In this document: positions 33,345-45,487 of the stretch, in pieces
Position numbering within the stretch: the stretch's first letter is position 1
Layout of the letters: every line of letters starts with the position of its first letter
Origin: Gaertneriomyces semiglobifer
Taxonomy: Eukaryota > Chytridiomycota > Chytridiomycetes > Spizellomycetales > Spizellomycetaceae
Assembly: GCA_025558075.1 (NCBI GenBank)
Contig: JAHLKF010000010.1
Location: forward strand, 496,001 to 560,000
Reading direction: 5' to 3'
Length of the DNA: 64,000 nucleotides
The notes under the pieces: model-generated
The model's input: the letters and a program-made list of their open reading frames with translations, nothing else
What the model was told of the DNA's origin: nothing
The model's database searches: none
Position numbers and translations under genes: made by a program

Positions 33345-33870
33345 TTAGGTACGGAAGGAGAGACCAAGGATGATCATGATCAAGATCCAGGCAGGGATGC
33401 CGAATACGATCGGGATTGCGATGTGACGAACGGCAGCGGCAGCAATGATGTGGAGCGTGGCCAAGACAAAGAAGGTCCACAAAAGTGCCTCCTGCGCTCT
33501 AGTCTGTCCATATCCGACGGTTACATACAGCGAAGCGGCCAAAGAGAGGATGAAGTAAGTGCGAGCTACGCGTTCCGAGTCTGCAGCTCGCCAGTGGTGA
33601 GGGTGCTTGCCATTGTCGTATTTTGTCGTTGTGTTGACGGGTGTTGTCGCTGGGTCACCGAGTTGAGTGTGCGCCGTACGGCGACCGTAGGCGTATGTAC
33701 GGGTAATGGCGGAGGTTGCCCAAGTGACCATCCAGAACGCAAGGAGGGTGTAGGGCACGACCCAGATGCGTTTGAAGCGGGTGTCGTCTTGGAAAACCCT
33801 GCAAAAGGTAAGGCGTTCAGCGACAGGGTTTGAGCAATCACAGATTCACTCTGCCCAGGATACGTTACAT
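33345..33870 (-). CDS. Four-TM membrane protein, 151 aa, start codon split by an intron
   Basis: The main exon is 33798-33345. Its frame has no upstream ATG in the same exon, and the sequence starts GGTTTTCC right after a TTTTGCAG acceptor. The bases AT at 33870-33869, followed by GTAACG, give a donor that joins AT to G. This produces ATG GTT TTC CAA across a 70-base intron (33868-33799). The protein has four hydrophobic segments (IWVVPYTLLAFWMVTW, TYFILSLAASLYV, ALLWTFFVLATLHIIAAAA, IPIVFGIPAWILIMIILG) separated by a polar His/Lys-rich loop. I do not recognise the family. A TATA box lies at 34034-34041. An alternative is a start at the internal ATG at the FWMVTW position, which would remove most of the first helix. 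Confidence 0.55.
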
Positions 33871-34033
33871 GTTGATTGATTAGAGAAGAAAGAGCGTGAT
33901 GCACAAAACTAGTGGATGTTGCAGGTCGCTAGGAGGTGGCTGTTGTATCGCCTTCTGAGATGTTATACGTGATTGTCCGCACGAGCTCGTTGATAGAGTT
34001 GCAGCGGAACGAGGAGCGCCAACGGGGCCTGTC

Positions 34034-34041
34034 CTTTTATA
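34034..34041 (-). promoter_or_regulatory. TATA box of the four-TM gene
   Basis: On the minus strand TATAAAAG, within GGATATAAAAGG, lies 164 bases before the split start codon. A GGATATAAAA element also precedes the LEA-like gene at 40601. Confidence 0.5.
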
Positions 34042-34134
34042 TCCGACCATTTCACCTCGGCGGAGCTGACAGGCTTACATTCAGAAACAAACTCCGCCAG
34101 CCAACGTCATCAATGGCCCTTTCTATTCAGATCA

Positions 34135-34599
34135 TCACAGGTGCATAAGTCGATGGAACACATGCTCTGTAAGCCCAGTCAGCGCTTCGTCATCAGGGAA
34201 TCCGGCCTGAGCAGCTTGAGCTCTTTGAATATTACGGCGGGGATTGATGTCACATCCAAGACCGGCGAAATGGCTCATTCTTCGCCCCAAACCTGGCCTC
34301 GAGAAGACCAAATCTGGAAGGGATTTGAGGGACTCTTGAGGGTCATTCACTGACACGCTTTCGCGTCATTACTCCGACGTGATGACACAAGCAGTTCTAT
34401 TATGACATTTCACACACTTTCCAGAGACCAAAAAGTCGATCTTGCTAACCTCTGCAGACTGATCATTTTCCGCTAGCAGGGCGTCCAGATCCACATGAAC
34501 AGGCGTTCTGCACGGTGGCTTCCGTTTTTGTGTCTTAGCCACTGCTTCCCACCGCCTCATCATCTCAGACTTCCACTTGGTGTTACTGATGATTTGCAA
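34135..34599 (-). CDS. Doubtful small gene or gene remnant
   Basis: Two minus-strand open frames lie head to tail: 34599-34369 (MMRRWEAVAKTQKRKPP, VHVDLDALLAENDQ) and 34356-34135 (LGRRMSHFAGLGCDIN, AQAAQAGFPDDEALTGL). Their composition is protein-like, but no strong donor/acceptor pair joins them in frame and there is no clear start codon. It could be one small spliced gene or a decayed one. No family is recognised. Confidence 0.25.
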
Positions 34600-34753
34600 A
34601 GAATGATTTCAACAACATGGGACACTACCCAGAAACCCAAGAAAGAGACCTAGACACTACTCTACGGGAATAATAAATATATACAGACCAAACAACTGGA
34701 TGCTAGCATCAACGCCAAGAAAGAGAAGGGATACATCACGCTAATCCACTTCT

Positions 34754-36571
34754 CTAGGCTCTTACGCCTTCCCAAAAGCCTACAAATCCTGGCACATTTA
34801 CTCGCACTTTCCTTACACTCTCCGGTTCGTCCACAATACTAGACGGTGATGTCCGCGGAATGGAGGGCGCCACCGCCGCTACCGATGGCATTGAATTCAT
34901 CATAAAGGTTCCAAATCCAAATTGTACAGGCACAGATTCATTCGGGTCGTCAAATTGCACATCACTCCATCCAGGCTTCACCAGAAGAAGCTTTCCGTCT
35001 GTCCGACGGCGCGCGTACCCCGATCCCGGCCGATCCGATTTCTGCAGACTCAGTACGCGATGGAGATAACGTGCGGCATCTCCACATCCGAACACATTAC
35101 ACACTTCCAAAAGTGGACACGCGTCAATGACGGCAACAAGGCCTTGAGGTGTCAGATTGGTGCAATAGCTCAGATCAAGGAATTTGAGCTTTGGGCCATC
35201 GTACATGCCACCGTCGCCGTTCGACATGGGCGAATCCATTGATCCGGAAGAAGTACCAACGGACGACGAGATAAGACTCATGATTCCACCGTCACTCACT
35301 TTCCAGCATCCGCTTAGATCAATCCATTCCAACTGTGGACACCACCTGCCCACCTCGCGGAGACAAAAGTTTCCAATATGCTCGTTCCAGCCCAATCCCA
35401 GGCGCTTCAGATTCGTACATTCGCGCACAAGCTTGATGACGCAGATCTCGCTGCGCCCACCGCCAGAAAGATTCAGAGATGTAAGGTGCCTGAGTGAATG
35501 GGCCGCACGTTGTAGTGTGTAGTTAGACACACCTTTACAAAAAGACAAATCCAGAGTCGTCAATTGCAAGGAGGGCAGTGACAACAGACGCGTGAGAGAC
35601 GATGACAATTTTGTCGCGTGACGATGAGGTTCAGACAATGTTTGAGAGAGTGATAGATGGTGGATCAATGAGGCGTACGGATAACTTGCTAATGGTCTAC
35701 AATCCGAACCACTGGCTCTTGGAGCATGGGAAGGATCACTCAGTTCCGCCGTCCGTACAAGCTTTTCGAATCGACCGGCTTCATACACCCGCGGTCGCCT
35801 CCACAAAAGCTCGGTCGCCACCATATTCCACCATCTACACACTAAGGCGCATGATCGAAGAGCTGCCGTAGTTGACCTCGGTGACAAAAAAGCTGTCGTG
35901 GCATCGCTTGCTGGCGGATCAAAATATGATAAAATGTGCAAAAGAAGTTCCGGCGGAAAGCGCGCCAACGCGGATCCGCGTGCGGTGGCGGCACTTGAGG
36001 ACGAAAATGGAAGCGTCGATGCATCACTTGAGAGAGAATACGGTGCACATTCCGCATTAGATCCTCGCACAGATATGAGCGGCACTGCAGGTATGGCGGT
36101 CGTGTCGGAGGATGATGCTAAGAGCATTCCGATATCGAATGTTTGCGAGTGGGTCAGCTGCGGCGTCACCCTCGATGGCCATTGTAAGTGCTGTCTTCGG
36201 TTGGGTATTGATTTTGGTAAAGACGTTCCTGTGGGAACGTTGTCATCCTCTGTAGAATTGAACCAGTGCGTTCCACGATGCATTCGTACATCTCCACTTT
36301 GATGATCAAATTCTAGCCGGTTCGATTCATGAGGGTCGTCAATGTTCAAAACTGATTGTAGAGTGTGGTTCGCTCCTGCAAGTAACGGGGGTGATGAAGT
36401 GGAAGAATTCTGATGGCAATTTGCAGCAACTGACGCCTGGCCGGTCTCGCTGCTTCGTTTGAGAGCACTCTGAACAACGAGCGATCGTGTGAGTTTCCGC
36501 GCACGTAAAACTGCCAGCAACGCATGAAAAATACACTTGTTTACGACACCTAAGCGCAGCTTTCGTGACAC
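34754..36571 (-). CDS. F-box / leucine-rich-repeat protein, 605 aa
   Basis: A single long ORF. Residues about 205-265 form an F-box (FPPELLLHILSYFDPPA then CALVCRWWNMVATELLWRRP), which binds Skp1 in SCF ubiquitin ligases. From about 330 to 500 are LRRs of the cysteine-containing type (TTLDLSFCKGVSNYTL, TSLNLSGGG, EWIDLSGCWKVSDGGI, KFLDLSYCTNLTPQGL), which choose substrates. The first 200 residues are Ser/Thr-rich and disordered. The architecture resembles Grr1 and other fungal FBXL proteins but has fewer repeats. The start at 36571 is the first ATG; introns in the N-terminal region cannot be excluded. Confidence 0.8.
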   Translation of the reverse strand: MSRKLRLGVVNKCIFHALLAVLRARKLTRSLVVQSALKRSSETGQASVAANCHQNSSTSSPPLLAGANHTLQSVLNIDDPHESNRLEFDHQSGDVRMHRGTHWFNSTEDDNVPTGTSLPKSIPNRRQHLQWPSRVTPQLTHSQTFDIGMLLASSSDTTAIPAVPLISVRGSNAECAPYSLSSDASTLPFSSSSAATARGSALARFPPELLLHILSYFDPPASDATTAFLSPRSTTAALRSCALVCRWWNMVATELLWRRPRVYEAGRFEKLVRTAELSDPSHAPRASGSDCRPLASYPYASLIHHLSLSQTLSEPHRHATKLSSSLTRLLSLPSLQLTTLDLSFCKGVSNYTLQRAAHSLRHLTSLNLSGGGRSEICVIKLVRECTNLKRLGLGWNEHIGNFCLREVGRWCPQLEWIDLSGCWKVSDGGIMSLISSSVGTSSGSMDSPMSNGDGGMYDGPKLKFLDLSYCTNLTPQGLVAVIDACPLLEVCNVFGCGDAARYLHRVLSLQKSDRPGSGYARRRTDGKLLLVKPGWSDVQFDDPNESVPVQFGFGTFMMNSMPSVAAVAPSIPRTSPSSIVDEPESVRKVRVNVPGFVGFWEGVRA

Positions 36572-37716
36572 TTTGACGCCTCAGTTTTAAACTTCAAAGA
36601 CACGGGCATCTCATCTCATCAGCACCAAAGCCACCTCTGGTGACAAGAATACTTTCTTCTTTCCAGTTATCTTTGCCTCAAATCTTGACAACACACTGTA
36701 CTTGTATCCAATCACCCTTCCATGCTAATTGATACCAACCTCAACAATAAAACTTTTTGATCTTAAGAAGCCCGCAGACTCGATGCTGAGCCTGGGGCTA
36801 GGTATTCTTTGCGGCGTTGGCGGAGCGGTCTGTATATCTGCTGACGTTGTCGGAGTCAGAACGGAAGCGGCGGCCGATGGTGTAGTTGGTGGTGATGCGC
36901 TAGGTGAAATAGAGGTATCGGCATTGTTAGGATTCGCCGTCATGGCGGCATGCACCAGAGACGTCTTCCTTATGGTTGAATTACAATTTTAAGCAGTTGG
37001 CGTAATTAGCTATGAGGTTGATGTGCCTATAATTCGCTTCCCGAAATGCGTTTCTCCATGGACGGAGCCAAGACACCCGGTGGTATTGATGCCCTTTTGA
37101 ATTGAGTGCGCAACCGGTTGCTTCGCCCTCGCCCCTTCTCCGTCTTTTTGTCGCTCTAGCCGTCGTCCTCGTCCTCGTCGTCACCCGTCGGTGGTGGTCC
37201 GTAGCTTCTCCTGAATGTCGTCTGTACAATGAGAAAAATGGCGTGGAGACTTGTAACTGCAAAGAATCAACGCAGCCATCGACGCTGGCGCCGGGGGCGG
37301 AGAATGGCGGCACAGTCACAAACATGGGTGGCACACTCTGGAAAGGCGTGGCATAGTCATGCTAACTTGAGGGTCTCGGATCACCTGTCTTCACAGTCAC
37401 GTGAATAGTGGCTGACATAATCGCGTCGGAGACACCTCGAGGCGAGTTATGCATTGCACCAAGGCATTTGGCACTCCTGTCGAGCATAACCCAGAGGAGC
37501 ATGCGATGATCTACTGGTTATTATATACTGGGAGACAAAGTCATGTATTGGAACGGGGAGTATTTGACTGAATGATTGATTGTTTATTCTACACAATTGT
37601 CAAGCAAAACAACTCGAAACCCAAAAAAGACATTACAAAGGCAACCTATGAATTCAACTACAAGACACGTATGAGGCACCTAAGCGCATGAACACCAACG
37701 GCCAGTAGAAGTTCAT
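36572..37716. other. Intergenic region with unsupported small ORFs
   Basis: Minus-strand ORFs at 36955-36725 (Ser/Thr/Pro-rich, 72-76 residues) and 37334-36981 (Arg-rich) and a plus-strand frame at 37102-37356 without an ATG occur here. The Ser/Thr/Pro-rich one, starting at the ATG near 36943, is the only candidate with protein-like composition. I see no domain and do not call it. Confidence 0.35.
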
Positions 37717-40601
37717 CTATTCCTCAGTGGCGGCCGCTTTGTGTCCATGTGGGTGAAGCTTATCAACAATCTTGCTCACAAACCCTTTGTGATGGTGCGG
37801 CTTTCCGGTCGGGCCGGTTCCTGTCGTCCTCTCCTCAAGCCCTAGCGACCTCTTGTACTCCGAAGAAAGAACATCTGCCGTCTCGCCCTGGTGGGCAGTG
37901 GGACTCGCTGCTAATGAAGCACGCTGGTCATCATAAGTTTCCGATGGAACAGCTGGTAATTCCTTGCTATCCACTGCAGGAATTGATCGGGTTGATGTCG
38001 TGTCGGTTGGTGGCGCGGCAAGTTCGGCTCTGTTCATATCACCGGGAAGTACGCTAGAAGGGTAGTTGCTAGAGTATCCCCTCAACTGGTCAATCGCTGA
38101 ATACCCAGATCCGGAAGTGCCGGCTGCGGAAGCGTCTACAATAGGGGTGGCATCTGCAAGAGCATACTCCGCTGCCATGGTGATGTCCAACCCCAGCTCG
38201 TCATCAGTAGGAACAGGGTTGCTTGTTGCCCACGTGCCCACACCGCTCTCAAGACCCATTGGCGTCAAATCACGACTTAATGCGGCGTCGATTGCTGCTT
38301 GTTGTTCCGCTGTGCGCCTGTCGGATGGAATAGTGACGGCCGCCATTGCGGTGTCATTCAAGAAGTCAGATCCGCCAGTGGTGAACCCAAAATCTCTTGG
38401 TGCCTGCTGTTGTCTAGAGGGCAACGACGTTCCGGATGCGCCAACCGGGCCAGTGATACCGGAAGCTTCGGTGATGGGCGTGGTAGTAACTGGAGAGTAT
38501 TTGTAGTCAGCCGCCAGAGTTTCCGCACCGACGGAGCGCGTGCCGCTCTTAGCAGCGTTGGAGGCTGCGTTAGCGGTCGAGGCGGCCGTATCATATGCGG
38601 TAGAAGCTACGTTCTTGGCAGCTCCAGTGGCTGCATTGGTTGTAGACGCAGTAGCATTATAGGTTGCGGCCGCAGCACCTTTCACTGCACCAGTCGCGGC
38701 ATTCGTGGCATGTGCTGCGGTGTCGTATGTGGCAGCTGCGGTGTTCTTTACTGCCTCAGTTGTGGCGTTGGTGGCACCGGCGGCAGCGTTGTAGGTGGCA
38801 GCGGCAGCGCCCTTTACCGCTCCAGTAGTGGCATTCGTAGCGCTTGCTGCGGTGTCGTATGTAACAGCTGCGGCGTTCTTCACAGCACCTGAGGCAGCGT
38901 TGGTTGCTCCAGCAGCAGTGTTATAGGTAGCAGCTGCAACGTCCTTGATTGTACCTGTTACAGCGTTTGTTGCGCCGGCGGTAGTGTTATATGCTGAGCT
39001 ACCAATCGCCTTGGTTTTGTCGGCAACAACGTGGGTGGCCCCGACAGTCTTTTCAATTGCGGCGCCTGCAACATCGCCGACCAAGGTTCCAGCAGCAACC
39101 GTTTTTTCTTGAGCGGAAACATACGCCTGTTTAGTTGCGTTGGTGGTAGCGACGACAGGCTGAGAGTTGGCTACAGTTTCCACAGCATCTTTAGCAGCGT
39201 GCACTGTCTGATCTTTCTTCTCCACAAGTGTCGCTTCTATCTCGCGTGCCCTTTGCTCACCGCGTTCCTGCGCTGTACGCTGGTGGACATCGGTTGTGGC
39301 AGTCCAAGTAGCGTTTGGACTCCAAGGTCCTTCGACAACCTTGGCGGTTGTCCCAGTGGCCGGTTGTGCGTGTCCGCCATGAAGCAGTGCAGAGGCAGCT
39401 TCTGCGGCCAAATGAGTAGCGGCAGAGATACCTCCCGCGACGGTGCCTACAACGGAGCCTGTGAGCTGACCAGCAGTGGCGAGGATGGAGGTAGTTGTTT
39501 CTTTTGGATGAGCAGCGGCCTCCTGAGCGGTCTCCCGAAGAGCTTGAGTCTTTTCGTATGCAGTGTTTTGTACGCTACCAGCTGTTTCATACGCGGCACT
39601 TTTCAAATTGTTGGCGGTTTCCGCCACGGCGGCTTGAACCTTGCTAGTGGCTGCCTGGGCAGATCCTAGAGCATTGTTTGACTTTTGTGCCACTGTCGAT
39701 TGAAGGTCACCAGTCGTCTCGTAAGCAGCATTCTTGATGTTTTGAACAGTGCCACTACCGGCGGTGTTACCAGTTATGGCGTACTCTGCTTCATGGGCCT
39801 TGTTTTCGATGGCCCGTTCAGCTTGCCCAGCCTTGCTCTCAACGTAATTTCCAGCGTTAGTTGCTGATAGTTGTACCTGTCCAACTGTGTTTTGAGTGTT
39901 GTCGGTGCCGAAAAGCTTGGCGGATGCCGTAGAAGCAGCGTTCTTCACCAAGTCCGCGGCGGTGGACACAGAACCTGCAACTGTGCCTGCAATGTTGCCG
40001 GCTGTGGAACCTGCAGTTTGAGCGCCGGACACAATGCTTGGGGCAGCAGATGTGGTCGCAGTGGAATTCGCAGGTACAGTCACAACGTCGGTTCCTTCTG
40101 TGACAATGACGGTAGTGCCTGCAGGTACTCTCACGGTCTCAACATCGGTAGATGGCAGGCCTGCTTGACGAGCTTGCGACTCGGCAGACGGGGCTGTGGC
40201 AGATGTTGCAGCTTGGGATAATGTTGATGCTGCCTTCTGTGCGTTGGCGGAAATGGTGGAACCAAGGGAAGTCGCGAGCTCTTTCGCGCGTGGGACAGCT
40301 CCTGACCGGTCTAAGGCGTCTTTTGCGGTGTATGCGGCGGAGATGACGGAGTCGGTGATAGTAGGCGCTTGCGATGTACTGTGGGTTGATTCACCTACAC
40401 AAGTAACTCTTGTGTCAGCGTGCCCAAAGCTACTAAAATACCCCAGGTAAGAAGGGCAGCATTACCTTCAATGTGCGAAGACTCCGCTGGAACTAGTGCC
40501 TTGGTTTCATAAGTTGTTGTACTCATGGGAGTTACGATGACTTCTCCCGGTTCGGTCTCAGACGGGCGAAGACCAAGGTTTTCTACTTGAGAGGATGCCA
40601 T
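37717..40601 (-). CDS. Large LEA-like repeat protein, 937 aa
   Basis: Minus-strand exons are 40601-40466 and 40394-37717, with a 71-base phase-1 intron. The protein is dominated by Ala/Thr/Lys amphipathic repeats of the LEA group 3 style. In the middle are about eight units of roughly 22 residues of the form AAATYNTAAGATNAATGAVK, and related AYETAGS/QAERAIENKA segments lie before them. These sequences form membrane- or protein-protecting helices on drying. The ends differ: the N-terminus is TETKAL-like and polar, and the C-terminus is His/Lys-rich (KPHHHKGFVSKIVDKLHP), a pattern often seen in dehydrin-like proteins. There is no signal peptide. A TATA box lies at 40765-40772. A smaller relative is encoded at 22404-22813. 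Confidence 0.75.
38570..39030. repeat. Coding repeat, about 66 bp per unit, in the LEA-like gene
   Basis: Repeating units encode (A)TYDTAA(S/G)ATNA(A/T)(T/S)GAVK with about 22-residue spacing. Copies are clearly diverged at DNA level, unlike the arrays in the 8557 gene. Confidence 0.7.
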
Positions 40602-41584
40602 TGTACGTTTGTGGGTTCTAGTATAGTGATTGAATGGATGTCGAAGAAGGTTCTGTCTGCTTATGAAGTTTTGAGCAGGTCAATTGTTGTTGTTCGAGGT
40701 AGACAATAATTCTTTAGATGTGTTAGATGTGAGGTTCTGGCCAAGGAAGCAACATCGCTGACGGTTTTTATATCCGGTGAACCAGACATACATACATGAC
40801 GGGTATGGCGTCATTCGAGAGTATGTATGGCCATGACGTTACATTGTACATTGAAGCGGTGGTGGAAGATCTTTTCACACGTCCACTGACGTTGAATTCA
40901 ACGAGACTCAGCTGCCGATTTCACAGGCGTGATGAGGCAGAAATTGACTTCACATGTCTGTCAATGGATGTAAACGCCAAGCATACAAGAGGTGGCTGTT
41001 GGGCTAAGCTGATAAGGCGCCGGTGGGTGATCCTCAGATGAGATACGTATGCGCCCTTGTCTCAATGTGGTCATTGGGAATTCGGAATAGGGTCAAATAG
41101 TGCAGCCAGTCTCTGCATGACGTGCATAGACAAAAAGGCGAGGCGGTTCGCTTTTACTTTCGTCTTGGGTTTGGGCTGCACACGTTTGATGCCAACACCA
41201 ACTGACGTGACGTGACGTAAACGTTGGACGGAGCGGAATTATGTAAGCATGGTTTATGTAATCCAGGTCCGCCCATTGGACGCGAAAGATTTGAACACAT
41301 CGTCTGCCGTGTAGAGTTCAGTATGCAACATTTTACAGTCCTTTTACAATAAGATTTCTTTCCATAATTGGTAGATTTAGATTGCCTGGAGACCACCCAA
41401 TGGATGCCTGTCAGACACCGTAAGCCCACCATCTCCATCTCACACATAATGATCTCCAATATGCTGAAGCAGCGGTGGGGCGGGTGGTCAACCAATATAT
41501 CTATCATGTTTTCCCGAACACTTATTAGAAAGTTCACATATGAGGCTCTGTACCATCATTTGAAAAGCAGTGAGCGAATCGACC
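40602..41584. other. Promoter of the LEA-like gene and 3' flank of the golgin gene
   Basis: On the minus strand TATAAAAA lies at 40765-40772, about 165 bases before the ATG. Short ORFs on either strand have no support. Confidence 0.45.
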
Positions 41585-44500
41585 TCACTGCCCAGTTGCC
41601 GATGTGCCACCAGGGCTCTTCAGGTCTCCGTGGCTGGGACGCCGCAACAAGTCTGCCTGTGACGACGTAGGACTGAAACTGGGTCGTCGCGGTGGGTCGC
41701 CGCGTCGTGCACTCTCCTTCAGTAAGAATCCGATCCACATGTCTGTAAAGGATTCGCCTTGTACTTCTTCCGCGCGCCATCCAGCAGCAGGCTTCATCAG
41801 CCCAACTTTCACCTTCTCTTCATCCGTGAAACCGAGCACGCTCGATATTACGCTGAGGGTCTGGAAGCGCTTGGGGTCTCCCCGTTGGAGTTGAAGAAAA
41901 GATACCAGGAGATTGACGATCAGAGTTCGATCAACTGATTCTGATGGCGAGGAACGTAAGCGCTGCATGGCCTCCGAGAGATGGCTTTGTAGCTGAATGA
42001 CTGTGGAATACATTAGCGGGAACTGCTTCTTGCCAGTTGATGTGTCTTATGTGTTAAGACACTTACCGTCTCTTCTCAACTTTCCAATTGCAGCGTTCTT
42101 TTCAGCCACATCTTTCCTCAATGTTTCCATCTCGTTCTCACTTCCAAGGACGAGTGCTGTCTTTGACTCCAGTTCGCTGGCCCTAACTTTCCAACCATCA
42201 ACCGCTTCTTCCAACTCACGAATCTTGGCTTTGAGCGCATGAGTAGCAAACGCCACCTCCTTTTCTTGGCCCTGTTGAAACTCGTTCAAAACCCTTTGCA
42301 AATTTTCAGCCGCTTGTGCCTGTCGGTCTTTTTCCCCCCGCAAGGCGGATACAGTATCATGCAAGGACTGAATTTGGGCTTGGAGTTCCTCGACTTTATC
42401 CAATGCGGATTGTGTGGAGACTCGTTCCTGCTGGACCGCGTCCTCCCACTCGTCGCGCTGTGATTCAAGCTGTTCGATTTGTTTTATATACTGCGCAATG
42501 GCTTCCGACTGCTGCATAGCGTCGCGCACTTGCGCATCTTCAGTCTCTACCAAATGATTCCGTAATCGTTCGAGTTCACGTTCAAGACGCGCTGTTGCCT
42601 CGCGCGAAGATTCCAGTTCGACGTGAACACGTGTTAACTCTGTTTGGGACGACTTTAACCGTTCTACTTGAGTTCTCAGCGTGGCATTCTCCTCTTGAAC
42701 CGCCGTCAAGTCCTCGCGTAACCTTTGAGATGCGCTTGCTTCGCCCTGCAGTCTCGTCGCAACTGTGGTCTTCATTTCGCGTAGCTTGTCCATCAGCAGG
42801 GCTTTCTCTCCACTGAGCCTTTGCACATCTGCTGTTGCGGTGGTATGGAGTGCCTGGAGCTCCTCTAGCTGCCGGGTTAACGTTTCATGTTGGGTTGTCA
42901 TTGCCGAGAGACGTTGCTCATACTCTGCGTACAAATCAGCTACACGAATCACCATCGTACACGTCAACAAACTCGTACCTTCATGCATAGATTTGGAATC
43001 CGAGGTGTCCGTTGATGGCACCTTCACCCCTCTGAGTTCCTCCAAAGCTCTTCGCACGGCATTCAGTGCATCCCGATCTTCCTCATTGTGGTGATTCAAC
43101 ACCTCGTCCCAAAGCCGTCCTACATCGTTGCCTTGGATCAGTTGATTGATAATCTCGAAAAGCTTGTCGTGGCCGAGCGATGGTGACGTTTGCCGCAGCC
43201 CTGGTTGGATAACCTGCAATACACACTCATGCTTGAGTCACACGGTGCCTCATGGGCAATGCGCAACACGACCCTTACACTTTCCAGTTCCTGTACCTTG
43301 AGTCTGAGGCTCTCATTCTCAGTTCTTACCATCCTCAGCTCGTCTTCTAACTGAGCAATCGTACCACTCGTCTCTGCCGCCTGCTGCGCTTGTTGCAATT
43401 CCGCAAGAGCTTCTTCCATCCTGGCCGAACAGCCATGATAAGCTGCTCTAGCTTGATCAAGTTCAGCAGAAATGGTCTGAGTATCGATTTCCTGCCGCGC
43501 AACCACGGCAGCGTAGCGTTCGCACTCAGCGCGCAGCCGTTCGACCTCGTCAGTGTCAGTGTGCGCATCCTTCAGAACCGCTTCCACCCGCTGCTTCTCC
43601 TTAACGGCAACGGTCAACTTTTCCGTTACGCTAGATACTTCCAGCCTCAAGTGATCAAGATCGTTTGTTAACGCATCCACTTGTTCCTGCGAATTTGCAT
43701 CTTGCTTTCGCTCTTCCTCGTGTTTCACAATCAGTTCATCCACGCGAGCTTGCCATTCAGAGATAGTGGCATCAGCCCGGTTGGTAACGTCATGCAGCTG
43801 GGCGTTTAAATCGCGAACTTGCTCCAACGCCAAATCTCTCTCCGTTGTAAGCGACTCGACTAGTTGAGCAGACCGACTTGAGTCAGCTGACGGGAACAAT
43901 GCTTCCGAATTCCCGGTTTTAACCTCTCTTAGTTCGGCGCTCACATCGTCAAGCTGCTGGACTACGTCATAATACTGCGTTTCGACATCCTCCAATCGAA
44001 CCTCGAGTTGCTCCACTTCCTTCATCTTTTTGTGTAATCGATCTTCTAAATCAGCGTTCTTTGCTTGCAATTCAAGCGACTGTGTCTCGTCTATCATCGT
44101 CTTCGAGTCGGACGTCCAGTCATCCCATCCGTCACCGTTATCACTGTTACCAGCGTTCTCCGTTCCTTCTACCGAGGGTCGAGACCGCAGATCATCCACT
44201 AATCGGCGCACTTCAGCTTCCAGTTCGTGTATGCGGGTGTTTTCCGACTGACTCCTGCTGTCCTGTAAAGCTTCCAGTTGTCGACGCAATTCCAAATTCT
44301 CTGCCTCAAGAGGGCGCGCTCGCTGTAATTCGAGCGTTAAGGTCTGCAGCTCAGTCTCCAGTTTACTGATCGTATCGTCGGCTTTTCGGCTGTGCAAAGC
44401 GTCCTCAAGCTGCTGTACTGTCTCAGATCTTTCTTTCAGAGCTTGTTCTTTCTCCAGCAGAGCCTTTCGCACGTGCGCTTCATTCGAGCGAGCATCTTGT

Positions 44501-45487
44501 AGTTCCTTCTCAAGGTTAGCGTGCTCGACCTGCAGTGAATGTATTTTGCCGTCCTGTACGTCGCGAACACGCGACGACTCGGCATCAGCCTTTGTCATAT
44601 CGTCTAGGGCACGCCGCATTTCAGCATTCAAGTTATTTAGCTCATGCAACCTTTGTTCCAGTTGAGGTACGCTTGCACACCGCTCGCGTAATTGTAATAT
44701 TTCCTCATCTTTCGACGATATAATAGCGGTGTAACGTTCTTCCAACGCCGCTGAGACACCATCAACGTTCTCGGACATTGACCTTTCAGTTGGCGCGGAT
44801 TGGAAAGTGTGCACAATTTCTTCTAGCTCTGTGACTCTGGCCCGCAGCTGTTCCTTTTCAAGCACTTGTGCATCATGTTGGGCTACCCGAGCGTCCGTTT
44901 CATTCTTCAATGCTTGAGCTTGTAGCTCCAACGCACGGCATCTGTCCGCCTCCTCTTCCAACGCGGCGCGTAGTCTATCCGTATCATCCGTATTACTTTG
45001 TGCTCGCAGAGACGACAACTCCTGTTCCAGATTTGCAATTCGTGCAACTAAAGAACCCCTTTCTTCATTCAGGTTCTTCAGGTGTCCAATGGCTTTGCCA
45101 AGTTTCTGTTTCAACAAAAGCACTTGTTCGTCGTTGTTGGAAGCTGAAGCACTGCTCGTAGATAAGGGAGACGAAGCCTGTGATCTTCTTAATTGTAGTT
45201 CCAGTTCATTAATGCGCTGATCGCGCTCGGCAAGCTGCAAACTGAGTTCGCTCTGAACACGCAGTAGCTAGCAATGGTAAGTTTTAACGAGGCTTTTCAC
45301 CCCTCAAGAGAGAAACATGGGCATCCACCTGATCTCTTAGACTAGCCTCGGCATCGTCAGTCGTAATAGTCGACGTTTGGCGGGCTTGCTTGGCGGGCTC
45401 GGCACCATCCTCGTTCAACGCATTCTCGGCAATGTGCTGTACTTTCGACGCAAGGGCAGCTAGCTTCTGCGTATCAAACCATGACAT
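41585..45487 (-). CDS. GRIP-domain golgin, about 1236 aa coiled coil
   Basis: Minus-strand exons are 45487-45329, 45267-43279, 43213-42067 and 42000-41585. The N-terminus (MSWFDTQKLAALASKVQ) is an amphipathic start as in golgins. Residues about 54-1110 are almost continuous Leu/Glu/Lys/Gln coiled coil. Residues about 1120-1165 (DRTLIVNLLVSFLQL then FQTLSVISSVLGFTDEEK) form a GRIP domain, which binds Arl1-GTP on trans-Golgi membranes. The tail is Ser/Pro/Arg-rich. The role expected is vesicle tethering at the trans-Golgi, as for Imh1 and golgin-245. The first donor is uncertain: GTGGAT at 45328 keeps frame. A 39-base GT-AG stretch near 42990-42950 could be an extra intron, because it interrupts the coil with GTSLLTCTMVIRV. 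Confidence 0.8.
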
